From PLA5 sp040901705 (GTDB taxonomy: Bacteria; Planctomycetota; Planctomycetia; Pirellulales; PLA5): DNA of 48,264 nucleotides. This document shows, piece after piece, positions 35,026 to 42,872 of the stretch. The notes beneath the pieces are model-generated. The model had not been told where the DNA came from. It did not search any database and saw nothing but the letters and a program-made list of their open reading frames with translations. The translations under genes and the position numbers were made by a program. The stretch's first letter is position 1, and each line of letters begins with the position of its first letter. The DNA lies in the NCBI GenBank assembly GCA_040901705.1, contig JBBDYI010000039.1, forward strand, positions 1-48,264, written 5' to 3'.

Positions 35026-36615
35026 ATGTCGCAGTATCGCCAGGGTGGTTTTCGATTCGTGTGCATGGCGGCATTGGTCGCGGTCGCCGTGGCTTGCGTC
35101 GGCGGTTGTGGCGACGAGCCGGCGGCCACGCAAAAGCCGGCCAAGCCCACAAACGGTGGCGGCAAGAAGCGGTCAACCGCGTCCTCTTACGACGAAGCCA
35201 ATAGGGAAAGGGAGGCACGTAAGCGCGAAATGCTCAAGCGGCTCAAGGAGCCCGAGCCGGAGCCGCCCCGAGGCATGGCGCCCCGCAAAACGCCGCGGAC
35301 ATTCTCCGACTTACTGGAAGAGCCCGACGGTAGTTCCGCGGCTGGCGAAGTCGCCGGCGACGACACCGCGGAAAAACCGCTCGACGACGCGGCGATTGCG
35401 GCAGCCGGTTTACGTAAGATTACCGGCAAGCACCTGACTTTGATTACGGACGTCCCTTCGTCGGCGGCGGTCGACGAGTTGCCGCGCGTGTTCGATCTGG
35501 CCGTGCCGCAGTGGGTCGAGTATTTCAAGCTCGACGAGAAGAAGCTCAACGGTTGGAATCTCCGCGCCGTGCTGATGAAGGACAAGGAAAAGTTCAAGGC
35601 GGCTGGGCTGCTTCCGGACGGTTTGCCGGAATTCCTCAACGGATACGCCCGCGCCGGCGTGGTCTGGTTCTACGATCAGACGTCCGATTACTATCGCCGC
35701 CATCTGTTGCTGCACGAAGGAACGCACGCCGCGATGTACACGGCGCTCGGCCGCGCCGGGCCGCCCTGGTACAGCGAAGGAATGGCCGAGTACCTCGCCA
35801 CGCATCGTTGGGCCGACGGCAAACTCACGCTGCGGTACTTTCCCCGCGACCCGCAGGAAACGCCGGGGCTGGGTCGGATCAAGATCGTCCGCGACGAATT
35901 CGCCGCCGGCAGATCGCTCCCACTCTCGGCGGTGCTCGCCTACGATTCGACGGCCCATCGACAAAACGAACCCTACGCCTGGAGTTGGGCGGCCGTGACG
36001 TTCTTGGATTCGCATCCGCGCTATCGCGATCAGTTTCGCCGGTTGCTCGCCGACGTGGAGTTGAACGACGGGGCGTTCAACGTCGCGCTGCGCGGCTTGT
36101 TCGAGACGGATCTCGCCCAGATGCAGGAGGAATGGCAGCTGTTCGTCGCGGCGCTCGAGCACGGTTACGACTTCGAGAAGACCGCGGTCGATTTCACGCC
36201 CGGCGTCGAATTGTCCACTGGCGGGCAATCGATCACCGTGGCGGCCGATCGAGGCTGGCAGAACTCCGGCGTGCGGCTGACCGCCGGGCAAACGTATCGG
36301 CTCACCGCGTCGGGCAGATACCAGGTCGCCGATCAGCCGCGTGTCTGGTGGAGCGAACCGGGCGGTGTGTCGATTCGTTATTATCAAGGCCGGCCGCTGG
36401 GCGTACTGCTTGCGGCGGTGCGACCGGATGGCGATGGCGTCGCGCCGCTCGATGGCGGCCAGCCCAGTGCTCTTTTGCAACCAACTACGATCGGCCTCGG
36501 CGCGGAGCTTGCCCCGGCGCAGTCCGGCACGCTTTATTTCAAAGTCAACGATTCCGCTGGCGAGCTTGGCGACAACGAGGGGAATCTGACGGTGAACGTG
36601 GAGCCGAAGTCGTAA
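35026..36615 (+). CDS. DUF1570 zinc-peptidase-like lipoprotein with C-terminal lectin-like domain
   Basis: A 529-residue predicted lipoprotein: signal AALVAVAVACVGGCGDE with a lipobox cysteine. A charged linker follows (residues 45-130). The middle is a DUF1570/peptidase-MA-like domain with the zinc motif HEGTH (His230, Glu231, His234) and downstream EGMAEYL (Glu251 the likely third ligand). From about residue 395 to the end is a beta-rich domain (ADRGWQNSGVRLTAGQTYRL) similar to PA-IL/LecA-type galactose-binding domains. The ATG at 35026 is chosen since it starts the signal. It likely acts on the periplasmic or outer-membrane side; the substrate is unknown. The next gene starts 47 bases later. 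Confidence 0.85.
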   Translation: MSQYRQGGFRFVCMAALVAVAVACVGGCGDEPAATQKPAKPTNGGGKKRSTASSYDEANREREARKREMLKRLKEPEPEPPRGMAPRKTPRTFSDLLEEPDGSSAAGEVAGDDTAEKPLDDAAIAAAGLRKITGKHLTLITDVPSSAAVDELPRVFDLAVPQWVEYFKLDEKKLNGWNLRAVLMKDKEKFKAAGLLPDGLPEFLNGYARAGVVWFYDQTSDYYRRHLLLHEGTHAAMYTALGRAGPPWYSEGMAEYLATHRWADGKLTLRYFPRDPQETPGLGRIKIVRDEFAAGRSLPLSAVLAYDSTAHRQNEPYAWSWAAVTFLDSHPRYRDQFRRLLADVELNDGAFNVALRGLFETDLAQMQEEWQLFVAALEHGYDFEKTAVDFTPGVELSTGGQSITVAADRGWQNSGVRLTAGQTYRLTASGRYQVADQPRVWWSEPGGVSIRYYQGRPLGVLLAAVRPDGDGVAPLDGGQPSALLQPTTIGLGAELAPAQSGTLYFKVNDSAGELGDNEGNLTVNVEPKS

Positions 36616-36662
36616 CGGCCCGTTGGCCTCGTGCCGAACGTTTTCTCGCGTGTTGATCGGCG

Positions 36663-38120
36663 ATGAGTTTTCCCAAGATCGCACAATTCAAGGAGGTGGC
36701 GGCGTTTCGTGCGCGGTTGGACGAACTCGGTTTGTCGTTGCCGGTCGATGATGCGCCGCTCTCGGCCGCCGAGGGTTCGCCTTTGGCCGCGCCGCTGGAC
36801 GTCGGTTCGCCGCGCTCGGGCGGATCGTTTCGCGTCGGCAATCGCTGGTGCATTCATCCGATGGAGGGCTGGGACGCCAACCGCGACGGTTCGCCGTCGG
36901 AATTGACGCTGCGGCGGTGGCGCAACTTCGGCGCTAGCGGCGCGAAGCTGATCTGGGGCGGCGAAGCGGCAGCCGTCCAAAGCGATGGCAGGGCGAATCC
37001 GCGACAGACGCTGGCGACGGAAGAGAACCTCCGCGGTTTGACTCAGTTGCGTGCGGCGCTGGTCGACGAACATACTGCGCGATTCGGCGGCACGGACGAT
37101 CTGCTTGTCGGCCTGCAACTCACGCATAGCGGGCGGTATTCGCGGCCCGACGGACCGCCGGCCCCGCGAATCGCCTACCACCATCCGCTGCTCGACGCCA
37201 AGATGGGAATCGATCCGCGCAACGACAGCATCGTGTGGTCCGACGGCGATATCGAGCACCTGATCGACCGCTACGTCGCCGCAGCCGTGCTCGCCGAGCG
37301 GGCCGGGTATCGGTTCGTCGACATCAAAGCGTGTCACGGTTACCTGTTGCACGAGTTTCTCAGTGCGCGGCGCAGGCCGGGGCGGTTCGGCGGCGATCTT
37401 GATGGCCGCACTCGGCTGATGGCGACAATCATCGAGCGAATTCGCAGCGAAGTTCCGCGACTATTGATCGGCGTGCGGCTGAGCGTGTTCGACACCGCGC
37501 CGTATTTGACGAGTCGCGACGTGGGACGTCCGATGCCGTATGAGAACCTGCTGCCGTACGATTGCGGCTTCGGCGTCGACGCCAACGACCCGCTGTCGAT
37601 CGACTTGACCGAACCAATCACGCTGCTTTCGCGGCTCAAGGATTTGGGCGTGGCGATGGTGAATCTCTCGGCCGGCAGCCCGTACTACAATCCGCACGTG
37701 CAGCGTCCGGCGATCTTTCCGCCCAGCGACGGATATCAGCCGCCGGAAGACCCGTTGGTCGGCGTGGCGCGACAAATCGACGCGGCGCGGCGATGCAAGG
37801 AAGCGGTGAGCGATTTGCCGATGGTCGGCACGGGCTACACCTATTTGCAGGATTACCTGCCGCACGTCGCCCAGGCCGCGGTCCGAGCGGGTTGGATCGA
37901 CAGTGTCGGGCTCGGCCGCATGGTGCTGTCGTATCCACAGTTGCCGGCCGACGTGCTCTCGGGCAAGTCGATGGCCCGCAAGCTGGTCTGCCGCACGTTC
38001 AGCGATTGCACGACGGCGCCGCGCAGCGGAATCGAGTCGGGCTGTTATCCGCTCGACGCCTTCTACAAGAGTCTGCCGCAAGCCGAGGCGCTGCGACAAG
38101 CGAAGCAGACTGGCACATGA
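36663..38120 (+). CDS. Old-yellow-enzyme family NADH:flavin oxidoreductase
   Basis: A 485-residue single-domain FMN TIM-barrel. The family segment GYRFVDIKACHGYLLHEFLS (Asp-Ile-Lys-x-Cys-His-Gly-Tyr) and the C-terminal FMN-phosphate region GLGRMVLSYPQLPADVLSGK are clear. It lacks the FeS-flavodoxin half of 2,4-dienoyl-CoA reductases. It is longer than typical OYE (350-400) because of an N-terminal extension and an insertion near KDLGVAMVNLSAGSPYYNPH. It reduces some activated alkene or similar; substrate unknown. The 3' end faces the displaced cysS end at 38177. Confidence 0.88.
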   Translation: MSFPKIAQFKEVAAFRARLDELGLSLPVDDAPLSAAEGSPLAAPLDVGSPRSGGSFRVGNRWCIHPMEGWDANRDGSPSELTLRRWRNFGASGAKLIWGGEAAAVQSDGRANPRQTLATEENLRGLTQLRAALVDEHTARFGGTDDLLVGLQLTHSGRYSRPDGPPAPRIAYHHPLLDAKMGIDPRNDSIVWSDGDIEHLIDRYVAAAVLAERAGYRFVDIKACHGYLLHEFLSARRRPGRFGGDLDGRTRLMATIIERIRSEVPRLLIGVRLSVFDTAPYLTSRDVGRPMPYENLLPYDCGFGVDANDPLSIDLTEPITLLSRLKDLGVAMVNLSAGSPYYNPHVQRPAIFPPSDGYQPPEDPLVGVARQIDAARRCKEAVSDLPMVGTGYTYLQDYLPHVAQAAVRAGWIDSVGLGRMVLSYPQLPADVLSGKSMARKLVCRTFSDCTTAPRSGIESGCYPLDAFYKSLPQAEALRQAKQTGT

Positions 38121-38176
38121 TCGCCCCCGAGCGATTACTCCGCGGTAACGGCGGCGATCAATTCTGCTGTCGCCGA

Positions 38177-38253
38177 CATTACGCTACTTCCGCATCCACG
38201 TCGTCCCTTCTTTGCGGTCCTCGAGCAAAATGCCGATCGCCGCCAGGTCGTCG
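38177..38253. repeat. Direct repeat A: displaced copy of the cysS 3' end
   Basis: This 77-bp segment matches 39247-39323 with 6 mismatches. On the minus strand it still encodes the end of cysteinyl-tRNA synthetase (ILLEDRKEGTTWMRK then TAG, versus ILLEDRKEGTTWTRK in the intact gene). The match ends sharply 7 bases past the stop on one side, and about 22 codons inside the gene on the other. Confidence 0.9.
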
Positions 38254-38256
38254 AGC

Positions 38257-38296
38257 CGAACGGCGCCAATTCGCCGCGCCGGCGAGGGGCCGTTCG
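38257..38296. repeat. Hairpin next to direct repeat A
   Basis: CGAACGGC (38257-38264) and GCCGTTCG (38289-38296) are perfect 8-bp arms; the GC-rich interior can add more pairs. It begins 3 bases inside the cassette boundary. It might be a transcription terminator without T-run or a recombination-related structure. Confidence 0.6.
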
Positions 38297-38353
38297 CAAA
38301 CCCCCTCTCTTTTGGGTGTTGTCAAACGTACATGAAGCCGATATAATCCAAGT

Positions 38354-38436
38354 GGCAGGCAAGCGCGGGTATAACGGAAGGTCGGCCGCGAGGCTGGCAG
38401 CCCGAAAAGGGTGGTTTCTTCCGCCGGGTGCCTGCC
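38354..38436. repeat. 83-base structured element downstream of the DUF3800 gene
   Basis: The outer arms GGCAGGCA (38354-38361) and TGCCTGCC (38429-38436) and inner arms CGGAAG (38375-38380) and CTTCCG (38418-38423) form a two-step stem. A TTTT follows the right arm on the plus strand, so it could end a plus-strand transcript from the oxidoreductase gene. It begins 2 bases from the DUF3800 stop codon. It does not fit the integron attC core sites. Confidence 0.6.
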
Positions 38437-38438
38437 TT

Positions 38439-39224
38439 TTATGTTGCGCCAATGCCATACTTGATTCTCAGCCACTCGTGTTGGCCATCGAGGTCAAGCA
38501 CTTGCATGGCTTCCCTGGGGTATATCTTTATCCCCGCGCCGGCAAAGATGTCATTCTTGCCCCAGACAATGGGTCGAAGCGTCGCGGCATAACGGCCTTC
38601 GGTAAAGCCGTGCGCGTTCAGTTCCAGCCCTTGGTAAAAGCTACTTGCAACACAATCCGCTATCCACAGCCCTTTGAGTTGCCGATGCGGTAGCGCACGA
38701 ACGCGGTCCGGGTCGATCGTCGTCCAGTCGATCTCCGTGCCTTGGCGTTGGAGGGTTCGCAAGTAATTCTTGATGTCGTCGTACGAAATCGTTCGCCGAT
38801 GCGAAAATACCAGTTCGACGCCACCATCGCCTCCGTCGTCTTGACGGTGTGCGGCGCAGAGCCAAGAAATCCGCTCGACCAAAAGGCGACAGCCAAAGTG
38901 GTAAAGGCGGTTCTTTACTTGGAATGTTCCCTTGTCGAGCAACGACGGTTTGTGGACGGCAATCACAATGCATCGCATTGAAGTTGCGGCCACTCGACTG
39001 ACGTACACGACTCGCTGCGAGTGGTGAAGGTCGGTGAAGTGCAAGTCCTTGTTCGGCGGCCGGTTTAACTCCGCGCGAACTCGGTCGACGACCTGCACGC
39101 TTTGGGGTTCGCGTTGCGTGCGAAACACCGCCGCGGCAAAGACGAGCCAATCCGACGATCCCGCGCCCTGGCGAAAACCGTCGCATCCCGATTCATCAAT
39201 GTACGCGATGAAGCTCGATGGCAT
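38439..39224 (-). CDS. DUF3800 domain protein (predicted RNase H-like fold)
   Basis: A 261-residue protein starting with the family signature SSFIAYIDESGCD; the Asp and Glu of YIDESG are the first acidic residues of a presumed RNase H-like active site. Further acidic or conserved positions include HFTDLHHSQ and IADCVASSFYQGLE near the C-terminus. DUF3800 proteins are frequent on mobile elements and in defence-associated regions; none has a firmly known function. It begins 29 bases after the cysS stop on the same strand, so it is likely expressed as a passenger of the ispF-cysS operon. It is bracketed by the duplicated cysS 3' end, which supports acquisition. Confidence 0.82.
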   Translation of the reverse strand: MPSSFIAYIDESGCDGFRQGAGSSDWLVFAAAVFRTQREPQSVQVVDRVRAELNRPPNKDLHFTDLHHSQRVVYVSRVAATSMRCIVIAVHKPSLLDKGTFQVKNRLYHFGCRLLVERISWLCAAHRQDDGGDGGVELVFSHRRTISYDDIKNYLRTLQRQGTEIDWTTIDPDRVRALPHRQLKGLWIADCVASSFYQGLELNAHGFTEGRYAATLRPIVWGKNDIFAGAGIKIYPREAMQVLDLDGQHEWLRIKYGIGAT

Positions 39225-39246
39225 TGATGGACAAAAACATGAAATG

Positions 39247-39323
39247 CATTACGCTACTTCCGCGTCCACGTCGTCCCTTCCTTGCGGTCCTCAAGCAAGA
39301 TGCCGATCGTGGCCAGGTCGTCG
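39247..39323. repeat. Direct repeat B: 3' end of the intact cysS gene
   Basis: The 77-bp partner of the repeat at 38177-38253 (about 92 percent identical). It contains the last 22 codons or so of cysS, its TAG stop and 7 bases beyond it. Confidence 0.9.
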
Positions 39324-40900
39324 CGAATCTTGTCGCTGGTGGCGAAGTCTTTGTTCTTGCGGGCGTTGGCGCGGGCTTCGATAAGGAGTTGGACCAGCTT
39401 GCCGACCAGATCATCGTCGGCTTTGGCGTCGGTCTTCGGCGCGGTGCGGAATAGGCCCAGGACGGCGGCCAGTTCGCGGAGCGTTTGCGTGCCGAGTTTC
39501 AGCGATTGGACGTGCGACTTTCTTGCCGTCGCGTCGGCGGCCGGTTCTTCGAGCTTGGTTTGCTCGATGAAGCGGTTGAGCGCGCGGACCATGTCGAACA
39601 GGGCGGCCAGCGCCGCGCCACTGTTGAAGTCGTCGTCCATCGCGGTGAGGAACGCGGCTCGCTGCTTCGACACGTCGGCGAGGAGGGCGTCATGCGACTG
39701 GGCCGTTGCGTCGTGTGCCACACCCAGATGCGCGTCGCCCTCGGTGCGGTTCTTGGCATGCGGTAGGCCGTAGAAACTTTCGCCCGACACGCGCTGGTAG
39801 CGGTCGAAGAAGCGTAAGAACGTATCGACGCCCGCTCCGGCTTCGGCGACCGGTTCATCGCCGAACACGCTGGTGCTGCGATAGTGCGAACGGAGCAGGA
39901 AGAAGCGGAGCTTTTCGCCGCCGTGTTTGGCGATCAAGTCGGCGAGTCCGCCTGCGCCTTGGGAGCGGCTGATCTTGCCGGCCGTTTGATCGGGCGCGGC
40001 GGCATCTTGTTCGGCTGCTGGTTGTTCGCGGTCGCTACGTCCGCCGACCTTTCCGGCCGCGGCCGCTGCGGTCATCAGGCCGTTGTGCATCCAGTAGGTG
40101 ACCATCGGCTTGCCGTGGCAGCACTCGCTTTGGGCAATTTCGTTTTCGTGATGCGGAAAGACGAGGTCCAGGCCGCCGCCGTGGATGTCGAACGTCTCGC
40201 CGAGCAGGCGGCGACTCATGGCCGAGCACTCGATGTGCCAGCCGGGCCGGCCTTTGCCCCACGGGCTGTCCCACGCCGGTTCGCCGGGTTTGGCGCTCTT
40301 CCAAAGTGCGAAGTCGCCGGGCGAACGTTTGCGGGCCGCGGCGCCGCCGCCTTCGCCTTGCTGGCTGTCGGCGGTGCGGTTGCTGAGTTTTCCGTATTCG
40401 CGGTCGCGGGTAACGTCGAAAAACACGTCGCCGTCGACGGCGTAGGCGAAACCCTTGGCGATCAGGTCTTCGATGAAGCGGACGATCTCGTCGATGTGGT
40501 CGGTCGCCTTGGGCATGTGGTCGATCGAATCGACGTCCAGGGCAGCGAGGTTTTTCAGATAGTCCTCGGTATTCTCGGCGGCGACTTGGGCCATCGAGAT
40601 GCCGCGGCGATTGGCTTCAGCGATCAGTTTGTCGTCAACGTCGGTGATGTTGACCACCAAGGTCACGTCGTAGCCGCAGTACACGAGATAGCGTTTGACC
40701 GTGTCGAAGATCACCGGGCCGACCATGTGGCCGATGTGCGCTTCCTTATAAACCGTCGGGCCGCAGAGATAGATGCCCACCTTGCCGGGCGAGAGCGGAA
40801 CGAACGGTTCCTTCGTCTTCGACAGCGTGTTGTAGACGCGAATGGATGCGGTGGCAGAGGCGGTCATGGGCATTCGGCTGGGCTGAGTGGCGGTCGACAT
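39254..40900 (-). CDS. cysS: Cysteinyl-tRNA synthetase CysS
   Basis: A 548-residue class I synthetase. The HIGH motif is at residues 55-58 (KEAHIGHMV), the zinc cysteine in YLCGPTVY at 46, and the second signature is KISRSQG, a variant of KMSKS. Before it is an Ala/Gln/Glu-rich insertion (AAAAGKVGGRSDREQPAAE) that makes the protein longer than the 460-residue norm. The C-terminal anticodon-binding part ends DRKEGTTWTRK. It attaches cysteine to tRNA-Cys in the cytoplasm. It lies downstream of ispF, a common bacterial pairing. The last 22 codons are repeated at 38177-38253. Confidence 0.95.
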   Translation of the reverse strand: MSTATQPSRMPMTASATASIRVYNTLSKTKEPFVPLSPGKVGIYLCGPTVYKEAHIGHMVGPVIFDTVKRYLVYCGYDVTLVVNITDVDDKLIAEANRRGISMAQVAAENTEDYLKNLAALDVDSIDHMPKATDHIDEIVRFIEDLIAKGFAYAVDGDVFFDVTRDREYGKLSNRTADSQQGEGGGAAARKRSPGDFALWKSAKPGEPAWDSPWGKGRPGWHIECSAMSRRLLGETFDIHGGGLDLVFPHHENEIAQSECCHGKPMVTYWMHNGLMTAAAAAGKVGGRSDREQPAAEQDAAAPDQTAGKISRSQGAGGLADLIAKHGGEKLRFFLLRSHYRSTSVFGDEPVAEAGAGVDTFLRFFDRYQRVSGESFYGLPHAKNRTEGDAHLGVAHDATAQSHDALLADVSKQRAAFLTAMDDDFNSGAALAALFDMVRALNRFIEQTKLEEPAADATARKSHVQSLKLGTQTLRELAAVLGLFRTAPKTDAKADDDLVGKLVQLLIEARANARKNKDFATSDKIRDDLATIGILLEDRKEGTTWTRK

Positions 40901-40915
40901 GATTTACCTGGAGTA

Positions 40916-40972
40916 GTAGGGTGCTCTGTGAGCACCGAGAGTTTGTCGCAAAGTGCTCACAGAGCGCCCTAC
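40916..40972. repeat. Dispersed palindrome, copy 2, overlapping the ispF stop
   Basis: The arms 40916-40936 (GTAGGGTGCTCTGTGAGCAC...) and 40953-40972 are inverted with one mismatch, around a 16-base loop. The TAG stop codon of ispF (40971-40969) is part of the right arm. It belongs to the same family as the palindromes at 18820-18880 and 44272-44396. Confidence 0.9.
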
Positions 40973-41460
40973 TTGGGGCACTCGATCAACGCGATGCACT
41001 GGGCTTCGATGGCTTCCTGGCGGCCGACGGGACCGACGGTTTCGCCGGTTTTGGCTTTGACGCCGACGCGGTCGAAGTCGATGCCAAGCACTTCGGCGAT
41101 GCGTTGGCGGATCTGGTTTTTGTATGGCGACAGTTTGGGACGCTCGGCGTGGACGATGCAGTCGACGTTAACGATCTCGAATCCGGCGGCGCGAACTTGG
41201 CGGCAGGCGGCGGCAAGCATTTCAGCGGAATCGCGGCCGCGGTTGGATGCGTCGGTGTCGGGGAACAGTTCGCCAATGTCGCCCAGCGCCGCCGCGCCGA
41301 GCAGGGCGTCGGTAATGGCGTGCAGCAGGACGTCGGCGTCGCTGTGGCCGATTGCCGCCCGATCGTGGGGCACGTCGACGCCGCCCAAACGCAGCGCCGC
41401 GCCTGGGCCGAGGCGGTGCGTATCGTGCCCCAGGCCGACGCGAATGCCGTTTGTGTTCAT
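40969..41460 (-). CDS. ispF: 2-C-methyl-D-erythritol 2,4-cyclodiphosphate synthase IspF
   Basis: A 163-residue enzyme of the MEP isoprenoid pathway that converts CDP-ME 2-phosphate to the cyclic diphosphate. Metal ligands Asp13 and His15 are in GHDTHRL; the active-site segments HSDADVLLHAITDALLGA and DIGELFPDTDA are intact; the C-terminal TGETVGPVGRQEAIEAQ is typical. The start is the ATG at 41460, since homology begins with IRVGLGHD. The stop codon lies in a palindromic repeat. cysS follows 68 bases later. Confidence 0.95.
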   Translation of the reverse strand: MNTNGIRVGLGHDTHRLGPGAALRLGGVDVPHDRAAIGHSDADVLLHAITDALLGAAALGDIGELFPDTDASNRGRDSAEMLAAACRQVRAAGFEIVNVDCIVHAERPKLSPYKNQIRQRIAEVLGIDFDRVGVKAKTGETVGPVGRQEAIEAQCIALIECPK

Positions 41461-41860
41461 GCTCCATCCGCCGCGACGCAAAACCGCAGTTCGTTTCGGT
41501 GCGAATCGGCCCGGATTATAGCCCCGCCGCGTGGCGACGCCAACGCGAGTCGCGGAGAAGGAGTTGCCGCCTGTGTTGTACTGCGCAGGTAAAAATGTCC
41601 CCGTAACGCGCGAATAGAAATGTCGCCACAATCACCTCCCAAAGGAGTTGTACCATGGAGGCGCGGAGGAAGCCTTGCAACGTCCCGGCCGGCGCTGACG
41701 TAAGGAACGGTTTTCGCGTAGCGCTCAGGCAAGACGCGATCGCGCAGAAACCGCCGCAGATGCGACCAACCTCGCACAGGCTCGTCTTCGCAGAGTGTCT
41801 TCACCGGATCAGGCAGGGCGAATCGCATCGGCGAACTCCCGCCATCGCGACTTGCTACGT
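41461..41860. other. Region between ispF and the DUF6807 gene, possibly holding an IS end
   Basis: A 400-base stretch without a gene I can support. Near 41575-41632 are repeated units on the minus strand (GACATTTCTATTCGCGC and GACATTTTTACCTGCGC) resembling the multiple terminal repeats of IS21-family elements. A ribosome-site-like AAAGGAG precedes an ATG at 41655, but the frame behind it is not convincing; a minus-strand frame at 41640-41828 is also unidentified. Confidence 0.4.
41575..41632 (-). mobile_element. Possible solo end of an IS21-family element
   Basis: Read on the minus strand, TGTGGCGACATTTCTATTCG begins with TG and contains two spaced copies of GACATTTnTA, the layout of IS21 terminal repeats. 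No istA or istB gene accompanies it, so if correct it is a relic end. Confidence 0.35.
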
Positions 41861-42817
41861 CTACTTTTTAAACGCCTCGAACGCCTCCGCGACGCGACCT
41901 TGCTTCTCGTCGCCCTTGTGCAGCAGCACGCGGTAGCGGAGCGTGAGCGTCTCGCCTTTGCCGATCGTGTGCTTGCCGTCGACGTTCTTGTCGCCACCGG
42001 CGAAATCGTGCTGGCCGAACGGATTGGCGGCAAATAGGCCGTAGGTACGCACGTGCCACGTCGTCGGATGGCGAAAGTTGCTCGGGTGGTCGAGGATCGC
42101 GATGCCCAGCGTTTCGCCTTCGACCGGCCCGTAGTAGTCGACCCAGGCCGCCGGTTTGCCCCACGCGCCGTCATTGGTTTGGCCTTCGCTGTTGACGATC
42201 TTGCCGCCCAGCTTGGCGTCGACCTTCATCGTGCCCGCCACGCGGACGCCGAACGAGCCTTCCTTGGTGTCGCCAAACGTGAGCGGGCCTTCGGTCGCCG
42301 TCACGGCGGTCGTGAAATCGATCCACCGCCGGTCATCGTCCGCGCCGAACGCGATCGTCTGCCGCTCCTCGCAAATCTTCTTGCCCTCGCGGTCCTGCCA
42401 GTCGTTAATCGCCACGATCGTCGGCGTCGGCTTGCTCTCGATCTTGGCGAACTCGCGATGCACGATCCGCCCGGCCTTGTTGCTTTCCGACCAGAAGTCG
42501 ACGCCGTTCACTTCGCCGTGCGTGAACCAGAACGAGCGGTGGTGCGGATGATCGCGTTTTTCGCTCGGCGGCGCGTCGGCATTCATCGGCCAGGAGCGCG
42601 TCATCGCCTTGCCGGTCGGACCAATGACCGGCCACAGAATCGGCTTCGTGCCGGACCTGGTCACGTACTCAGTAAACAGCTTGCCGTCGATTTTCACCGC
42701 CGCGCCGTGTTCGGATTTTTCGACGGTTATTTCCGCCGCATCGGCGCCTGGCAATGCGATCCGCGATCCGCTGGCAGCGATCGCCAGACACAAAACGACA
42801 AGGGCAATTATCTTCAC
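41861..42817 (-). CDS. Secreted DUF6807 (PmoA-like) protein
   Basis: A 318-residue protein with a signal peptide (IIALVVLCLAIAASGSRIAL) and the DUF6807 core, often annotated in planctomycetes as PmoA family: KRDHPHHRSFWFTHGEVNGV near residue 90, then DFWSESNKAGRIVH, and IAILDHPSNFRHPTTWHVR near 240 with a C-terminal LRYRVLLHKGD. The His-rich HPHHRS segment is family-typical. The role is unknown; the fold is thought to be a beta-sandwich related to sugar-active proteins. It follows the gene at 42873-43598 by 55 bases on the same strand. Confidence 0.85.
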   Translation of the reverse strand: MKIIALVVLCLAIAASGSRIALPGADAAEITVEKSEHGAAVKIDGKLFTEYVTRSGTKPILWPVIGPTGKAMTRSWPMNADAPPSEKRDHPHHRSFWFTHGEVNGVDFWSESNKAGRIVHREFAKIESKPTPTIVAINDWQDREGKKICEERQTIAFGADDDRRWIDFTTAVTATEGPLTFGDTKEGSFGVRVAGTMKVDAKLGGKIVNSEGQTNDGAWGKPAAWVDYYGPVEGETLGIAILDHPSNFRHPTTWHVRTYGLFAANPFGQHDFAGGDKNVDGKHTIGKGETLTLRYRVLLHKGDEKQGRVAEAFEAFKK

Positions 42818-42872
42818 TACAAGACTCCGTGCGTTGAATCGGGAACTCGCTCTTTTCGATCGCGCCGCCTCC

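Larger units (their letters stand above)
38177..39323. mobile_element. Candidate inserted cassette carrying a DUF3800 gene at the cysS 3' end
   Basis: The 77-bp direct repeats at both ends bracket about 1.0 kb that contains only the DUF3800 gene and two hairpins. This arrangement is that of a small element which entered the 3' end of cysS and restored the gene's end. No integrase or transposase lies within it. A tandem duplication with loss of most of the copied cysS gene is an alternative. Confidence 0.5.

Noticed and set aside
38354..38436. Integron attC site for a DUF3800 gene cassette
   Set aside because: The stem ends do not carry the RYYYAAC and GTTRRRY core sites, and no integron integrase or second attC is visible.
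39884..41521. A 545-codon plus-strand frame across cysS and ispF
   Set aside because: It spans two certain genes on the other strand and the gap between them, with no domain.
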